Origin: Pseudodesulfovibrio sp.
GTDB lineage: Bacteria; Desulfobacterota; Desulfovibrionia; Desulfovibrionales; Desulfovibrionaceae
Reading direction: 5' to 3'
NCBI GenBank assembly: GCA_016342345.1
Contig: JAEINO010000001.1
Span: forward strand, 248,001 to 312,000
Length of the DNA stretch: 64,000 nt
The translations under genes were made by a program, and so were the position numbers. The notes under the pieces are model-generated. The model worked only from the letters and a program-made list of their open reading frames with translations, did no database searches and was not told where the DNA came from. Positions 54,727 through 62,851 of the stretch are shown piece by piece; the stretch's first letter is position 1; each line of letters begins with the position of its first letter.

Positions 54727-56034
54727 TCACTTCAGGGATGACACCAGGGCCTGATCAAGGTCGGCTATTATGTCATCAACATCCTCTATACCTACGGATA
54801 TGCGAATCAGATCCGGCGGCACTCCGGCAATCATCTGCTCTTCCGGGGTTGACTGCGAATGCGTCGTGGTTGCCGGATGAATAACCAGAGTCTTTGCATC
54901 CAGAATATTGGCAAGATGCGAACAGAGCTTGACCGACTCGATAAATCTCCGGCCAGCTTCCAGACCGCCCTTTACCCCAAATCCGAAAACGGCTCCCGGC
55001 CCCATCGAAAAAGTGTTCATGGCCCGATCATGATCCTTGTGGCTCGGCAAACCAGCGTAATTGACCCAGTCCACTGCATAATGCGTTTCAAGGAACTGCG
55101 CCACTTTCTGGGCGTTTTCACAATGCTGCCGAGCACGAATCGGCAATGTTTCCAAACCCTGAATGATCAGGAAACTGTTCATGGGTGAAAGAGCGGCACC
55201 TGTATCACGCAACAAACCTATTCGAGCCTTGGTGACAAATACAGGACAAACCTTGCCATCCGCACCACCCAAAGCTTCCCACAAATTAAGGCCATTATAC
55301 GTCGGATCGGGTGCCGTAAGTTCGGGATATCTGTCTGATGCCCCCCAATTGAAATCACCTTTCTCCACAATGGCTCCACCTATGGCTGTTCCGTGTCCTC
55401 CAATGATCTTGGTCAGTGAATAAACCACAATATCGCAACCGACATCAAAAGGATTGAAAACCGGCGGAGGGCACACCGTGGAATCAAGCACGAACGGCAG
55501 ACCATGAGCATGGGCCACATCGGCTATTCCCCGAAGGTCGTCCACATTGCAACGGGGGTTGCCAATGGATTCGCTGTAGACAAGACGAGTGTTCTCGTCG
55601 ATGGCTGCCTCGAAATTGGCCGGATCAGACGAATCCACGAACCGGGCTTCAATACCAAACCGCTTAAGCGTATGCTCAAACAAAGTTTGGGTGCCGCCGT
55701 AGAGATTGGAACCGGTTACAAAGTTCTGTCCAGCAGAAATTATGTTGGTAATGGCATAAAAAATGGCGGCCATGCCGGACGACACAGCAAGCGCACCAAC
55801 TCCACCATGCAAGGCGGCAAGACGTTGTTCCAGAACATCGGTAGTCGGATTTGACAACCGGGTATAAATATATCCAATCTCCTTGAGGGCAAAGAGATTG
55901 GCGGCATGCTCTGTGTCATGAAAAACATAACTGGTCGTCTGGTGAATGGGGACGGCCCTTGAACCGGTGTCGCTGTCAGGAGTATGTCCGGCATGCAGTG
56001 CCAGGGTTTGCGGACCGAATGGTTTGTCAGCCAT
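54727..56034 (-). CDS. metY: O-acetylhomoserine sulfhydrylase (MetY-type)
   Basis: A PLP gamma-family enzyme of 435 residues that makes homocysteine from O-acetylhomoserine and sulfide. It begins FGPQTLALHAGHTPDSDTG, has TTSYVFHDTEHAANLFALKE, IYTRLSNPTTDVLEQRLAAL and the PLP lysine in YSLTKIIGGHGTAIGG. The 430-residue size and this start separate MetY from MetB/MetC. I saw no SAM riboswitch upstream. In this organism it supplies methionine directly from sulfide. Confidence 0.92.
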   Translation of the reverse strand: MADKPFGPQTLALHAGHTPDSDTGSRAVPIHQTTSYVFHDTEHAANLFALKEIGYIYTRLSNPTTDVLEQRLAALHGGVGALAVSSGMAAIFYAITNIISAGQNFVTGSNLYGGTQTLFEHTLKRFGIEARFVDSSDPANFEAAIDENTRLVYSESIGNPRCNVDDLRGIADVAHAHGLPFVLDSTVCPPPVFNPFDVGCDIVVYSLTKIIGGHGTAIGGAIVEKGDFNWGASDRYPELTAPDPTYNGLNLWEALGGADGKVCPVFVTKARIGLLRDTGAALSPMNSFLIIQGLETLPIRARQHCENAQKVAQFLETHYAVDWVNYAGLPSHKDHDRAMNTFSMGPGAVFGFGVKGGLEAGRRFIESVKLCSHLANILDAKTLVIHPATTTHSQSTPEEQMIAGVPPDLIRISVGIEDVDDIIADLDQALVSSLK

Positions 56035-56248
56035 AGTCTTGCTCTTGTGGTTACTGGTTAGACATTCTTTTTATACTACATAGTGCGCAAAAAATTAATA
56101 ATACGCAAGACTTCAGGCCAACACAATTCCTTGTCAATGGCATACGCACGCACCATGGAACGTATATTGCTGTATATCAAACGGGTATTTATTTCCGGGG
56201 AGACAGGCTGAAACAAAAAAGGCAAATCAACGCCAAGGAGGAACAGCC

Positions 56249-56479
56249 ATGTCAAGCATTAATCACGAACTTCCGGGCAAGAACAACCTCGAACAGATGA
56301 TGGAAGAGGCCAAAAGCAAGGACGTTTCCACTGCTGACGAGATGAAGAACATCCGCAAGCAGCGTCTGCAGCGCGAAGTGATGGTGGACCCGTCAAAGGC
56401 CAAAAAACTCATCAAGCTGGAAGCATCCCCTGTCTACAACGCACAGGGCAAGGTTATCCAATCCACAGGCTCTCTCTAA
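56249..56479 (+). CDS. Small charged protein of unknown function
   Basis: A 76-residue, charged, mainly helical protein (MMEEAKSKDVSTADEMKNIRKQRLQREVMVDPSKAKKL) with a short beta-like end (EASPVYNAQGKVIQSTGSL). CAAGGAGGAACAGCC gives a strong ribosome site. It lies alone, divergent from metY and convergent with trmFO. I do not recognise it; it is not FlgM by sequence. Confidence 0.68.
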   Translation: MSSINHELPGKNNLEQMMEEAKSKDVSTADEMKNIRKQRLQREVMVDPSKAKKLIKLEASPVYNAQGKVIQSTGSL

Positions 56480-56516
56480 GGGACTACTGTCCACTTCCAT
56501 GCGGTTGAACATATTC

Positions 56517-56549
56517 CCCCGCTCGACCATGAATCATGCTCGGGCGGGG
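56517..56549. terminator. Hairpin between the 76-residue gene and trmFO
   Basis: A stem with CCCCGC/GCGGGG at its base and CCATGA/TCATG-type pairing inside. It lies between two convergent genes but lacks a T tract on either strand, so terminator function is uncertain. Confidence 0.4.
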
Positions 56550-56550
56550 A

Positions 56551-57879
56551 TCAGCCGCCGATTTTCATTTTTTCAAGCCAGGCAGCAAAAGCTTCCTGCG
56601 CCCGTATCCCGTAGGCTTCCTTGCGAAACTTCTTTTTCATTTTCCTGTTCAACCCAGGCATGAGGCCAAAATTGACATTGGAGGGCTGAAATCGCTTGTC
56701 CGGCTTGGTACGCAAATGTCCAAGAAGCGCCCCCAGGGCCGTCTCCACCGGTGGTTCGACTATAACCTCATCCGAGAACCGTTTGGCAAGCGACAAGCCC
56801 ACCCAGAGACCACAGGCAGCCGATTCAAGATACCCTTCAACGCCCGTAAGTTGCCCGACAAGATAAAAACCGGACTTTGTCTTGAGTTGAAGACTCTCGT
56901 CCAAAACTTCCGGCGCATTGACATAGGTATTGCGATGAATGGAACCAAGCCGCAGAAATTCGGCATTTTCCAAACCAGGTATCATGCGAAAAATTCTTTT
57001 TTGTTCCGGGTACTTGAGCTTGGTCTGAAAACCGACAAGGTTAAAGGCGGTCTTGTCCTTGTTCTCGGTTCGCAACTGAATGACGGCAAAAGGCCGTTCT
57101 CCGGTCTTGGGATCTTCAAGACCGACCGGCTTGAGCGGACCAAAGGCAAGGGTCATCTCGCCACGCTCTGCCATGGCTTCCACGGGAAGACATCCCTCGA
57201 AATGAATTTCCTTTTCAAATTCGCGAGGCTGAACCTTATCTCCAGCCACCAACTCGGCCACGAATGCCTTGTATTCTTCCTCGTTCATGGGACAGTTGAG
57301 ATAATCGTCGTCTTCCGGTTTCCAACGAGAACCCCAGAATGCCTTATTAAAATCAATGGAATCACGGGACACAATGGGTGCAATGGCATCATAAAAATAG
57401 AGACGCTCATCACCAACAGTCGTGATCAGACTCTCAGTCAATTCAGGACTTGCCAAGGGACCAGCAGCAATGATGACACCGTCACAGCCTTGCAGTTCCT
57501 CGGCATCCAAGGAGGTAATCTCCTTGCGATGAACCGTGATATTCTGATGATTCTCGATTTTTCCCGTAATATATTCGGAAAACAAAGCCCTATCAACGGC
57601 CAAAGCCCCACCAGCGGGAACCTGCGTTTCAAACGCCGCTTCCATGATCAGGCTTCCAAGGGACACCATCTCTTCCTTGAGAAGACCGATGGCAGCAGCC
57701 GCACCCGTGGCACGAAAGGAATTGGAACAAACCAGCTCAGCCAGTCCGTCCTCTGTATGGGCCTCGGAATGCTTGCCCGGTTTCATTTCATACAATTCAA
57801 CAGACACCCCGGCCTCGGCCAACTGCCATGCACAATCGCATCCGGCCAAGCCACCACCGATGATACTCACCTTTGCCAT
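56551..57879 (-). CDS. trmFO: Folate-dependent tRNA (uracil-54-C5)-methyltransferase TrmFO
   Basis: A flavoenzyme of 442 residues that makes T54 in the TPsiC loop using methylene-tetrahydrofolate. The FAD motif is VSIIGGGLAGCDCAWQLAEAG at the N-terminus, then LVCSNSFRATG, PAGGALAVDR and QLTGVEGYLESAACGLW. ATG 57879 follows GGGGATATGAA; the longer frame to 58008 runs into the oppD promoter region and lacks similarity. Single gene, divergent from oppD. Confidence 0.94.
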   Translation of the reverse strand: MAKVSIIGGGLAGCDCAWQLAEAGVSVELYEMKPGKHSEAHTEDGLAELVCSNSFRATGAAAAIGLLKEEMVSLGSLIMEAAFETQVPAGGALAVDRALFSEYITGKIENHQNITVHRKEITSLDAEELQGCDGVIIAAGPLASPELTESLITTVGDERLYFYDAIAPIVSRDSIDFNKAFWGSRWKPEDDDYLNCPMNEEEYKAFVAELVAGDKVQPREFEKEIHFEGCLPVEAMAERGEMTLAFGPLKPVGLEDPKTGERPFAVIQLRTENKDKTAFNLVGFQTKLKYPEQKRIFRMIPGLENAEFLRLGSIHRNTYVNAPEVLDESLQLKTKSGFYLVGQLTGVEGYLESAACGLWVGLSLAKRFSDEVIVEPPVETALGALLGHLRTKPDKRFQPSNVNFGLMPGLNRKMKKKFRKEAYGIRAQEAFAAWLEKMKIGG

Positions 57880-57956
57880 TTCATATCCCCGATATCGTTT
57901 ACGTTCGCCGTGATATGCCGTATAGAGTGCAAAACGGTGAACCAGTGGAATCCATA

Positions 57957-58922
57957 ATGAGCAAAACGCTTCTGGACATACAAAAACTGACAACATGCTT
58001 TTCTTCACACCAAGGCATTGCCAAGGCGGTGGATACCGTCAGCCTTACCTTTATGCAAGGAGAAACCCTTGCCATCGTGGGCGAATCAGGTTGCGGAAAA
58101 ACCGTACTCGCGCTCTCCATTCTCGGTCTTATACCTGACCCGCCCGGTCGCGTCACTGACGGAAGCATTCTCTATCGCGGCCAGGACCTCCTGGACATGA
58201 CCGAAAACGAACTCAGAAAGATCAGGGGAAATGATATCTCCATGATCTTTCAGGAGCCAATGACCGCGCTGAACCCTGTTTTCCACGTGGACGACCAGAT
58301 CGCCGAACCACTCAGATTGCATCAGGGATTCAACAAAAACGATGCCCTGGAAAAGGCTGTGGAAGCTCTGGACCTGGTGGGCATCCCCAATGCGATCAAA
58401 ATTGCAAAAGCATATCCGCATGAGCTCTCGGGTGGCATGCGCCAACGGGTAATGATCGCCATGGCCCTGGCCTGCAACCCTGACATTCTCATTGCCGATG
58501 AACCAACCACGGCCCTCGACGTCACCATTCAGGCGCAGATTCTGGATCTCATGAACGATCTCAAATCACGCATGAACAGTTCCCTCATGCTCATCACCCA
58601 CGATCTGGGCGTTGTAGCCCGCATGGCCCAACGGGTTGCCGTTATGTATTCCGGCAAAATAATCGAGCTTGCAGAAGTCAGAAACTTGTACGCCACCCCC
58701 TTACATCCATACACGCAAGGCCTTCTCGCCTCGGTCCCCACCATGGGAGAAAAAACACAGCTGACTCCGATTCCCGGCATTGTGCCCAGCATTTTCAACC
58801 TGCCGGAAGGATGTCGCTTTCACCCGCGCTGCCCAAAGGCCTTTGCCAAATGCTCATCCAGTCTGCCTCCGCTCATCCAGGCCGCCCCCGGGCATCAGGT
58901 GCGCTGCTGGCTCTATGAATAG
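57957..58922 (+). CDS. Oligopeptide/dipeptide ABC transporter ATPase (OppD-like)
   Basis: A 321-residue ATPase of the OppD/DppD group. Walker A is [15 protein letters not shown], the Q-loop [10 protein letters not shown], the signature [16 protein letters not shown], Walker [13 protein letters not shown], and the H-switch [12 protein letters not shown]. The C-terminal oligo_HPY region has the four cysteine/zinc-like block [12 protein letters not shown]. It is followed by oppF in the same frame; only a TAG and 12 bases separate them. No permease or binding protein gene is near. Confidence 0.93.
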   Translation: MSKTLLDIQKLTTCFSSHQGIAKAVDTVSLTFMQGETLAIVGESGCGKTVLALSILGLIPDPPGRVTDGSILYRGQDLLDMTENELRKIRGNDISMIFQEPMTALNPVFHVDDQIAEPLRLHQGFNKNDALEKAVEALDLVGIPNAIKIAKAYPHELSGGMRQRVMIAMALACNPDILIADEPTTALDVTIQAQILDLMNDLKSRMNSSLMLITHDLGVVARMAQRVAVMYSGKIIELAEVRNLYATPLHPYTQGLLASVPTMGEKTQLTPIPGIVPSIFNLPEGCRFHPRCPKAFAKCSSSLPPLIQAAPGHQVRCWLYE

Positions 58923-58934
58923 GAGGGACTTGCC

Positions 58935-59888
58935 ATCACTGCATTTCTTGAACTGATCAATGTTTCCAAGCACTTCAAAACAACCAGCGGAATGCTCGGA
59001 CTCAAGACCGGCTCCGTGCGTGCCGTTGACAGCGTCAGCCTTGACATCGAAAAAGGCAAAACCCTCGGGCTTGTGGGCGAATCCGGCTGCGGAAAATCCA
59101 CACTCGCCAAGTGCATCATGGGTCTGGAAAGTGTGACCTCAGGCGAAATACTCTTTCAAAACAAGCCGATAACAACATGGAATAAAAAGGAATTGCACCG
59201 AAAGATGCAAATGATCTTTCAAGATCCATATTCATCCCTCAATCCGCGACACAAAATAGGTTCCATCATCCGAGAAGGACTGGACATTCACTCCATTGGA
59301 ACATCAAGCGAACGCAAGGCCAAAGTCCATGAACTTCTGGGACTCGTCGGGCTCAGGCCCGAACATGAAACCCGGTATCCCCATGAATTTTCAGGAGGAC
59401 AACGACAAAGAGTGGCAGTTGCCCGCACCTTGGCCCTGAATCCACAACTCATTGTCTGCGACGAACCCGTATCCGCTCTGGACGTATCCGTGCAAGCACA
59501 GGTCCTCAGCATGCTCAAGGACCTGCAAGACCGATTCAATCTGACCTATGTCTTCATTTCCCATGACCTGTCTGCCGTCAGCCACATCTCAGATCATGTG
59601 GCGGTCATGTATCTGGGACGCATCATGGAGCTTGCACCCAGCGAGTTGCTTTTTGCCTCTCCAAAGCACCCGTATACCACAGCCCTGCTCTCTGCGGTTC
59701 TGTCACCCGATCCGAACAACCAGCCAGAGCGCGTCACCCTGACAGGCGACCTGCCCACTCCCATGAACCCGCCCACAGGCTGTCCATTCCATCCTCGCTG
59801 TCCCAAAGCGTTTGACAAATGCAAAGCCGAACGTCCTGAACTCTTGGAAATTACCCCCGGCGCCAAGGTCGCCTGTTGGCTTTACTAA
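58935..59888 (+). CDS. Oligopeptide/dipeptide ABC transporter ATPase (OppF-like), ATC start proposed
   Basis: The partner ATPase. Walker A is GESGCGKSTLAKCIMGL, Q-loop FQDPYSSLNPRHKIG, signature FSGGQRQRVAVARTLALNP, Walker B LIVCDEPVSALD, and [15 protein letters not shown] at the C-terminus. The first ATG (58992) would cut off the first beta strand. The upstream residues TAFLELINVSKHFKTTSG are normal for the family and in frame. Between the oppD TAG and 58992 the frame has no ATG, GTG or TTG; an ATC at 58935 lies seven bases after AGGAGGG, so I start there. Confidence 0.9.
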   Translation: MTAFLELINVSKHFKTTSGMLGLKTGSVRAVDSVSLDIEKGKTLGLVGESGCGKSTLAKCIMGLESVTSGEILFQNKPITTWNKKELHRKMQMIFQDPYSSLNPRHKIGSIIREGLDIHSIGTSSERKAKVHELLGLVGLRPEHETRYPHEFSGGQRQRVAVARTLALNPQLIVCDEPVSALDVSVQAQVLSMLKDLQDRFNLTYVFISHDLSAVSHISDHVAVMYLGRIMELAPSELLFASPKHPYTTALLSAVLSPDPNNQPERVTLTGDLPTPMNPPTGCPFHPRCPKAFDKCKAERPELLEITPGAKVACWLY

Positions 59889-59985
59889 TGCGAAATCTGT
59901 CCCACCCGAATTTATATGAATCTGTATCTGGACGCATGTCAGTTAAAACCATAAAATTATTATGTTAGTTTTAATAGCTAGTTGA

Positions 59986-59991
59986 TATAAT
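59986..59991 (+). promoter_or_regulatory. Possible -10 box upstream of HD gene
   Basis: A perfect TATAAT in an AT-rich gap, with no good -35 at the usual distance. A 15-bp palindrome, TAAAGTTTAACTTTA (60010-60024), lies between it and the ribosome site and could be an operator. Confidence 0.3.
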
Positions 59992-60047
59992 GAATCTATT
60001 TATTAAACCTAAAGTTTAACTTTAAGTTTTATCACAAGGGAAAAATC

Positions 60048-60611
60048 ATGATAACTCGCAAGGAAGCCTTGGAATTACTACACCTCAAGAACAGTGAAAA
60101 AAATCTGATCAACCACGCTCTGGAATCAGAGGCCGTCATGCGCGGACTGGCAAGAAAACTGGGCCAGAATGAAGAATTATGGAGTGTAACCGGTCTTTTG
60201 CATGATCTTGATTATGCGACCACAAAGGAAAATTATCCACGCCACGGTCTGGACACAGTCGAAATGCTGAAGGACAAACTCCCGGAAGAAGCACTTGCTG
60301 CAATACGGAGACACGCTTTCGAAATGAACGGCTCGGAAAAGCCTGAAACTCAATTCGATTATGCCCTACGCTGTGGCGAAACAGTAACCGGACTTGTCCA
60401 TGCCGGAGCATTGGTCCGACCGACCAAGATTGCTGGAATGAAACCCAAGAGCCTGAAAAAAAAGATGAAAGACAAAGCATTTGCCGCAAGTGTCAATCGC
60501 GACTGCATTCGTGAATGTGACCAAATAGGTCTTGAATTGGGCGATTTTCTTCAAATCGCAATTACCGCTGTTACGGAGATCGCCCCTGAAGTCGGATTAA
60601 TTGCCGAATAG
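60048..60611 (+). CDS. HD-domain phosphohydrolase
   Basis: A 187-residue protein with an HDIG-type metal hydrolase core. INHALESEAVMRGLARKLG carries the first histidine, GLLHDLDYATT the HD pair, and IRRHAFEMNG a later histidine. It belongs to the short single-domain HD proteins whose substrate is unknown, often nucleotides. AAGGGAAAAATC precedes the ATG. A terminator follows, so it is monocistronic. Confidence 0.82.
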   Translation: MITRKEALELLHLKNSEKNLINHALESEAVMRGLARKLGQNEELWSVTGLLHDLDYATTKENYPRHGLDTVEMLKDKLPEEALAAIRRHAFEMNGSEKPETQFDYALRCGETVTGLVHAGALVRPTKIAGMKPKSLKKKMKDKAFAASVNRDCIRECDQIGLELGDFLQIAITAVTEIAPEVGLIAE

Positions 60612-60623
60612 CATTTCAAGATG

Positions 60624-60646
60624 GGGGAGCGTCTGACTCCCCTTTT
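60624..60646 (+). terminator. Terminator of the HD gene
   Basis: GGGGAG/CTCCCC (60624-60629 with 60637-60642), a seven-base loop and TTTT. Short stem but GC-rich. Confidence 0.65.
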
Positions 60647-60739
60647 CCCCTTCAGCAAGTTGCACGAATTAATCCTTTGTATTACTTCTTCATATCCTGA
60701 TTGAATAATTCCCGTGTTTCATGGGACATAGGAGTATTC

Positions 60740-61510
60740 GTGGCCTCATTAGCCGACCCCATCACCGCAGGCGACTCATTCATTAGCCGCATTGATCCTC
60801 GCATCCGCCTTGTCTGTGCCGCTGCAATCACTCTGCCGGTCGCGGTTCTCAATATCATTGACCCGGCATGGATCGCCCTTGCCACAGGAATAGCATTTGT
60901 TTTCCTCGCTCGAATCACACTATCCAACCTGCTTAAACGATTATGCATAATCAATCTTTTCATCCTGTTCCTCTGGCTGTTTATCCCCTTTTCCCAGCCA
61001 GGCGAATTTTCCTTTTCCATCGGGCCATTCAATGCCACCCATGAAGGAATATCCCTTGCCCTGCTCATTTCAATCAAATCAAATGCCATTGTCCTAATCC
61101 TCATGTCCCTCATGGGAACCATCGCCATCCAGGACCTTGGACCAGCCATGCAACAGCTCAAAATACCAAATAAACTCTGCCACATTCTCCTATTCACCTA
61201 CCGCTATATCTTTGTCATTCATCAAGAATACACAACCATGTGCCGGGCCATGCAGGCGCGCGGGTTCAAACCGAAAACCAATACACACACTTACCGCTCC
61301 TATGCCTGGCTTGTAGGCATGCTGCTGATCAAAAGCTGGGACAGGGCCGAACGAGTTCATGGTGCCATGCGCTGCCGGGGTTTTCAGGGCCGTTTCTACA
61401 CTCTTGCGGAATTCAATACCGGCTTGAAAGACTACATTTTTCTTGCAGCCAGCCTGTTGCTTGCCCTGGGATTAATCTTTACGGAACTCGCACACAGGGG
61501 ATTGATATGA
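60740..61510 (+). CDS. cbiQ: ECF transporter T component CbiQ-like (GTG start)
   Basis: The membrane T subunit of an energy-coupling factor transporter, likely for cobalt or nickel, 256 residues with about five helices. The ATPase-coupling motifs are seen in MCRAMQARGF and VHGAMRCRGF, the two Ala-Arg-Gly loops. I start at GTG 60740, which has AGGAG five bases upstream; the longer TTG frame to 60701 lacks one. The usual cbiM and cbiN substrate genes are missing, so an S component must be elsewhere. Its stop overlaps cbiO in ATGA. Confidence 0.88.
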   Translation: MASLADPITAGDSFISRIDPRIRLVCAAAITLPVAVLNIIDPAWIALATGIAFVFLARITLSNLLKRLCIINLFILFLWLFIPFSQPGEFSFSIGPFNATHEGISLALLISIKSNAIVLILMSLMGTIAIQDLGPAMQQLKIPNKLCHILLFTYRYIFVIHQEYTTMCRAMQARGFKPKTNTHTYRSYAWLVGMLLIKSWDRAERVHGAMRCRGFQGRFYTLAEFNTGLKDYIFLAASLLLALGLIFTELAHRGLI

Positions 61511-62223
61511 ACCATGCAATCATCGACTTGAAAGATATAACGTACGCTTTTCCCAACCGTGAAAATGCTTTGAACGGACTCACCTTTCACTTACACCACG
61601 ATGATAAACTCGGTCTTTTCGGCCCCAATGGCGCAGGAAAGACCACTATGCTGCATATCCTCATGGGATTGATAAAACCTCAGAAAGGTAAAGTGGAGTT
61701 GTTCGGAAAAACCATGGCCGATGGCAAGGCCTTTGATGAAGCACGGCTCAGAATCGGATTCCTTTTCCAGCATTCAGACGACCAGCTATTCTGCCCGACT
61801 GTCTTGGACGACGTAACATTTGGTCCGTTGAATCAAGGACTTGCAAGGGATGACGCTCTGAATAGAGCCACCCAGGCACTTGAAATCGTAGGTCTGGCCG
61901 GTTTTGAAGACAGGGTGCCCTACCGTCTGTCAGGTGGTGAGAAAAAACTTGTGGCACTGGCAACAGTGCTCGCCATGAAACCGGAAATACTGGTGCTTGA
62001 TGAGCCAACCACCGGACTGGCCCCAGAGGCCAAAGACAGGCTGATCGAAATTCTGAAGGGACTCGACATGGCACGGCTGGTGGTCTCGCACGACCCGGAT
62101 TTCCTTGCAGCCACCACAGACCGGCTTCTGGTCATGCGTGATGGATGCATCCGACCGGGTGAACTCAAGCCGCACACGCATACTCATATTCACGAAGAAG
62201 GAGACATACCTCACCAACATTAA
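61507..62223 (+). CDS. cbiO: ECF transporter ATPase CbiO-like
   Basis: The ATPase of the ECF pair, 238 residues. Walker A is GPNGAGKTTMLHILMGL, Q-loop FLFQHSDDQLFCPTVLDDV, signature YRLSGGEKKLVALATVLAM, Walker B EILVLDEPTTGL and H-switch LVVSHDPDF. The C-terminus is rich in histidine (HTHTHIHEEGDIPHQH), which fits a nickel or cobalt role. The start overlaps the cbiQ stop. A longer open frame upstream is a shadow of cbiQ. Confidence 0.92.
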   Translation: MNHAIIDLKDITYAFPNRENALNGLTFHLHHDDKLGLFGPNGAGKTTMLHILMGLIKPQKGKVELFGKTMADGKAFDEARLRIGFLFQHSDDQLFCPTVLDDVTFGPLNQGLARDDALNRATQALEIVGLAGFEDRVPYRLSGGEKKLVALATVLAMKPEILVLDEPTTGLAPEAKDRLIEILKGLDMARLVVSHDPDFLAATTDRLLVMRDGCIRPGELKPHTHTHIHEEGDIPHQH

Positions 62224-62231
62224 AGGAAAAC

Positions 62232-62666
62232 TTATTTTCTCCGAGCGGCAAAAACCTTGAGAATCTTTTCTAAAAGCTGTACTGGGCTGAACGGTTTGAC
62301 AATATAATTGGAAACACCAAGTTTGACCGCAGCCATGACATTTTCCTTGAACGACTCCGCTGTTATCATGATAAAAGGAATATCCCTGTACTCTGCGCTT
62401 TCGCGAACCAGTTTCAGAAACTCTTCACCCGACATGTTCGGCATCTTGTGATCGGACAGAATAAGATCAATTTCATCTTGTTTCACGACTTCCCACGCGG
62501 CATCACCATCATCAGCACTGACAATGTTTTTCAACCCGATTTCCTTCAGTGCTGTTCCAATAATCCGTCTCATGGTGCTGGAGTCGTCCACCACGAGAAT
62601 ACGCATATTCATGTCAAGGACGTCTTCTATCTTCTCAGGAATTTGACCTACTGATGTTGTAACCAT
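62232..62666 (-). CDS. CheY-like single-domain response regulator
   Basis: A receiver-only protein of 144 residues. Phospho-acceptor Asp is in ILSDHKMPNMSG, the acidic pair in VVDDSS, Thr/Ser switch in MITAES, and the conserved Lys in VKPFSP. The N-terminal 20 residues (VTTSVGQIPEKIEDVLDMN) precede the fold. ATG 62666 follows AGGGGAAAAA. With cheZ and cheW in the window it may serve chemotaxis, but it is not with the other che genes. It is convergent with cbiO. Confidence 0.9.
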   Translation of the reverse strand: MVTTSVGQIPEKIEDVLDMNMRILVVDDSSTMRRIIGTALKEIGLKNIVSADDGDAAWEVVKQDEIDLILSDHKMPNMSGEEFLKLVRESAEYRDIPFIMITAESFKENVMAAVKLGVSNYIVKPFSPVQLLEKILKVFAARRK

Positions 62667-62851
62667 TTTTTCCCCTAAATCTTTATAACAAGTATACACA
62701 AAATACCCAAAGATCCACCACATGGCAATGGCACAAGAAACAACTGCAATTCCCTTAAAAAAACGAACAGTTCCCCTTGGCAATCAAGAATTAAGACCTA
62801 TTCTTTAATCATGGCTCACCACAACAGGTCCGCCTAAAACACACAACACAC

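Noticed and set aside
56536-57957. A 473-codon plus-strand frame
   Set aside because: Antisense shadow of trmFO, whose FAD motif and conserved blocks are unmistakable.
58920-58922. TAG as a pyrrolysine codon joining oppD and oppF
   Set aside because: The conventional separate-gene reading with an AGGAGGG ribosome site just after TAG is simpler, and no pyl gene is visible in the window.
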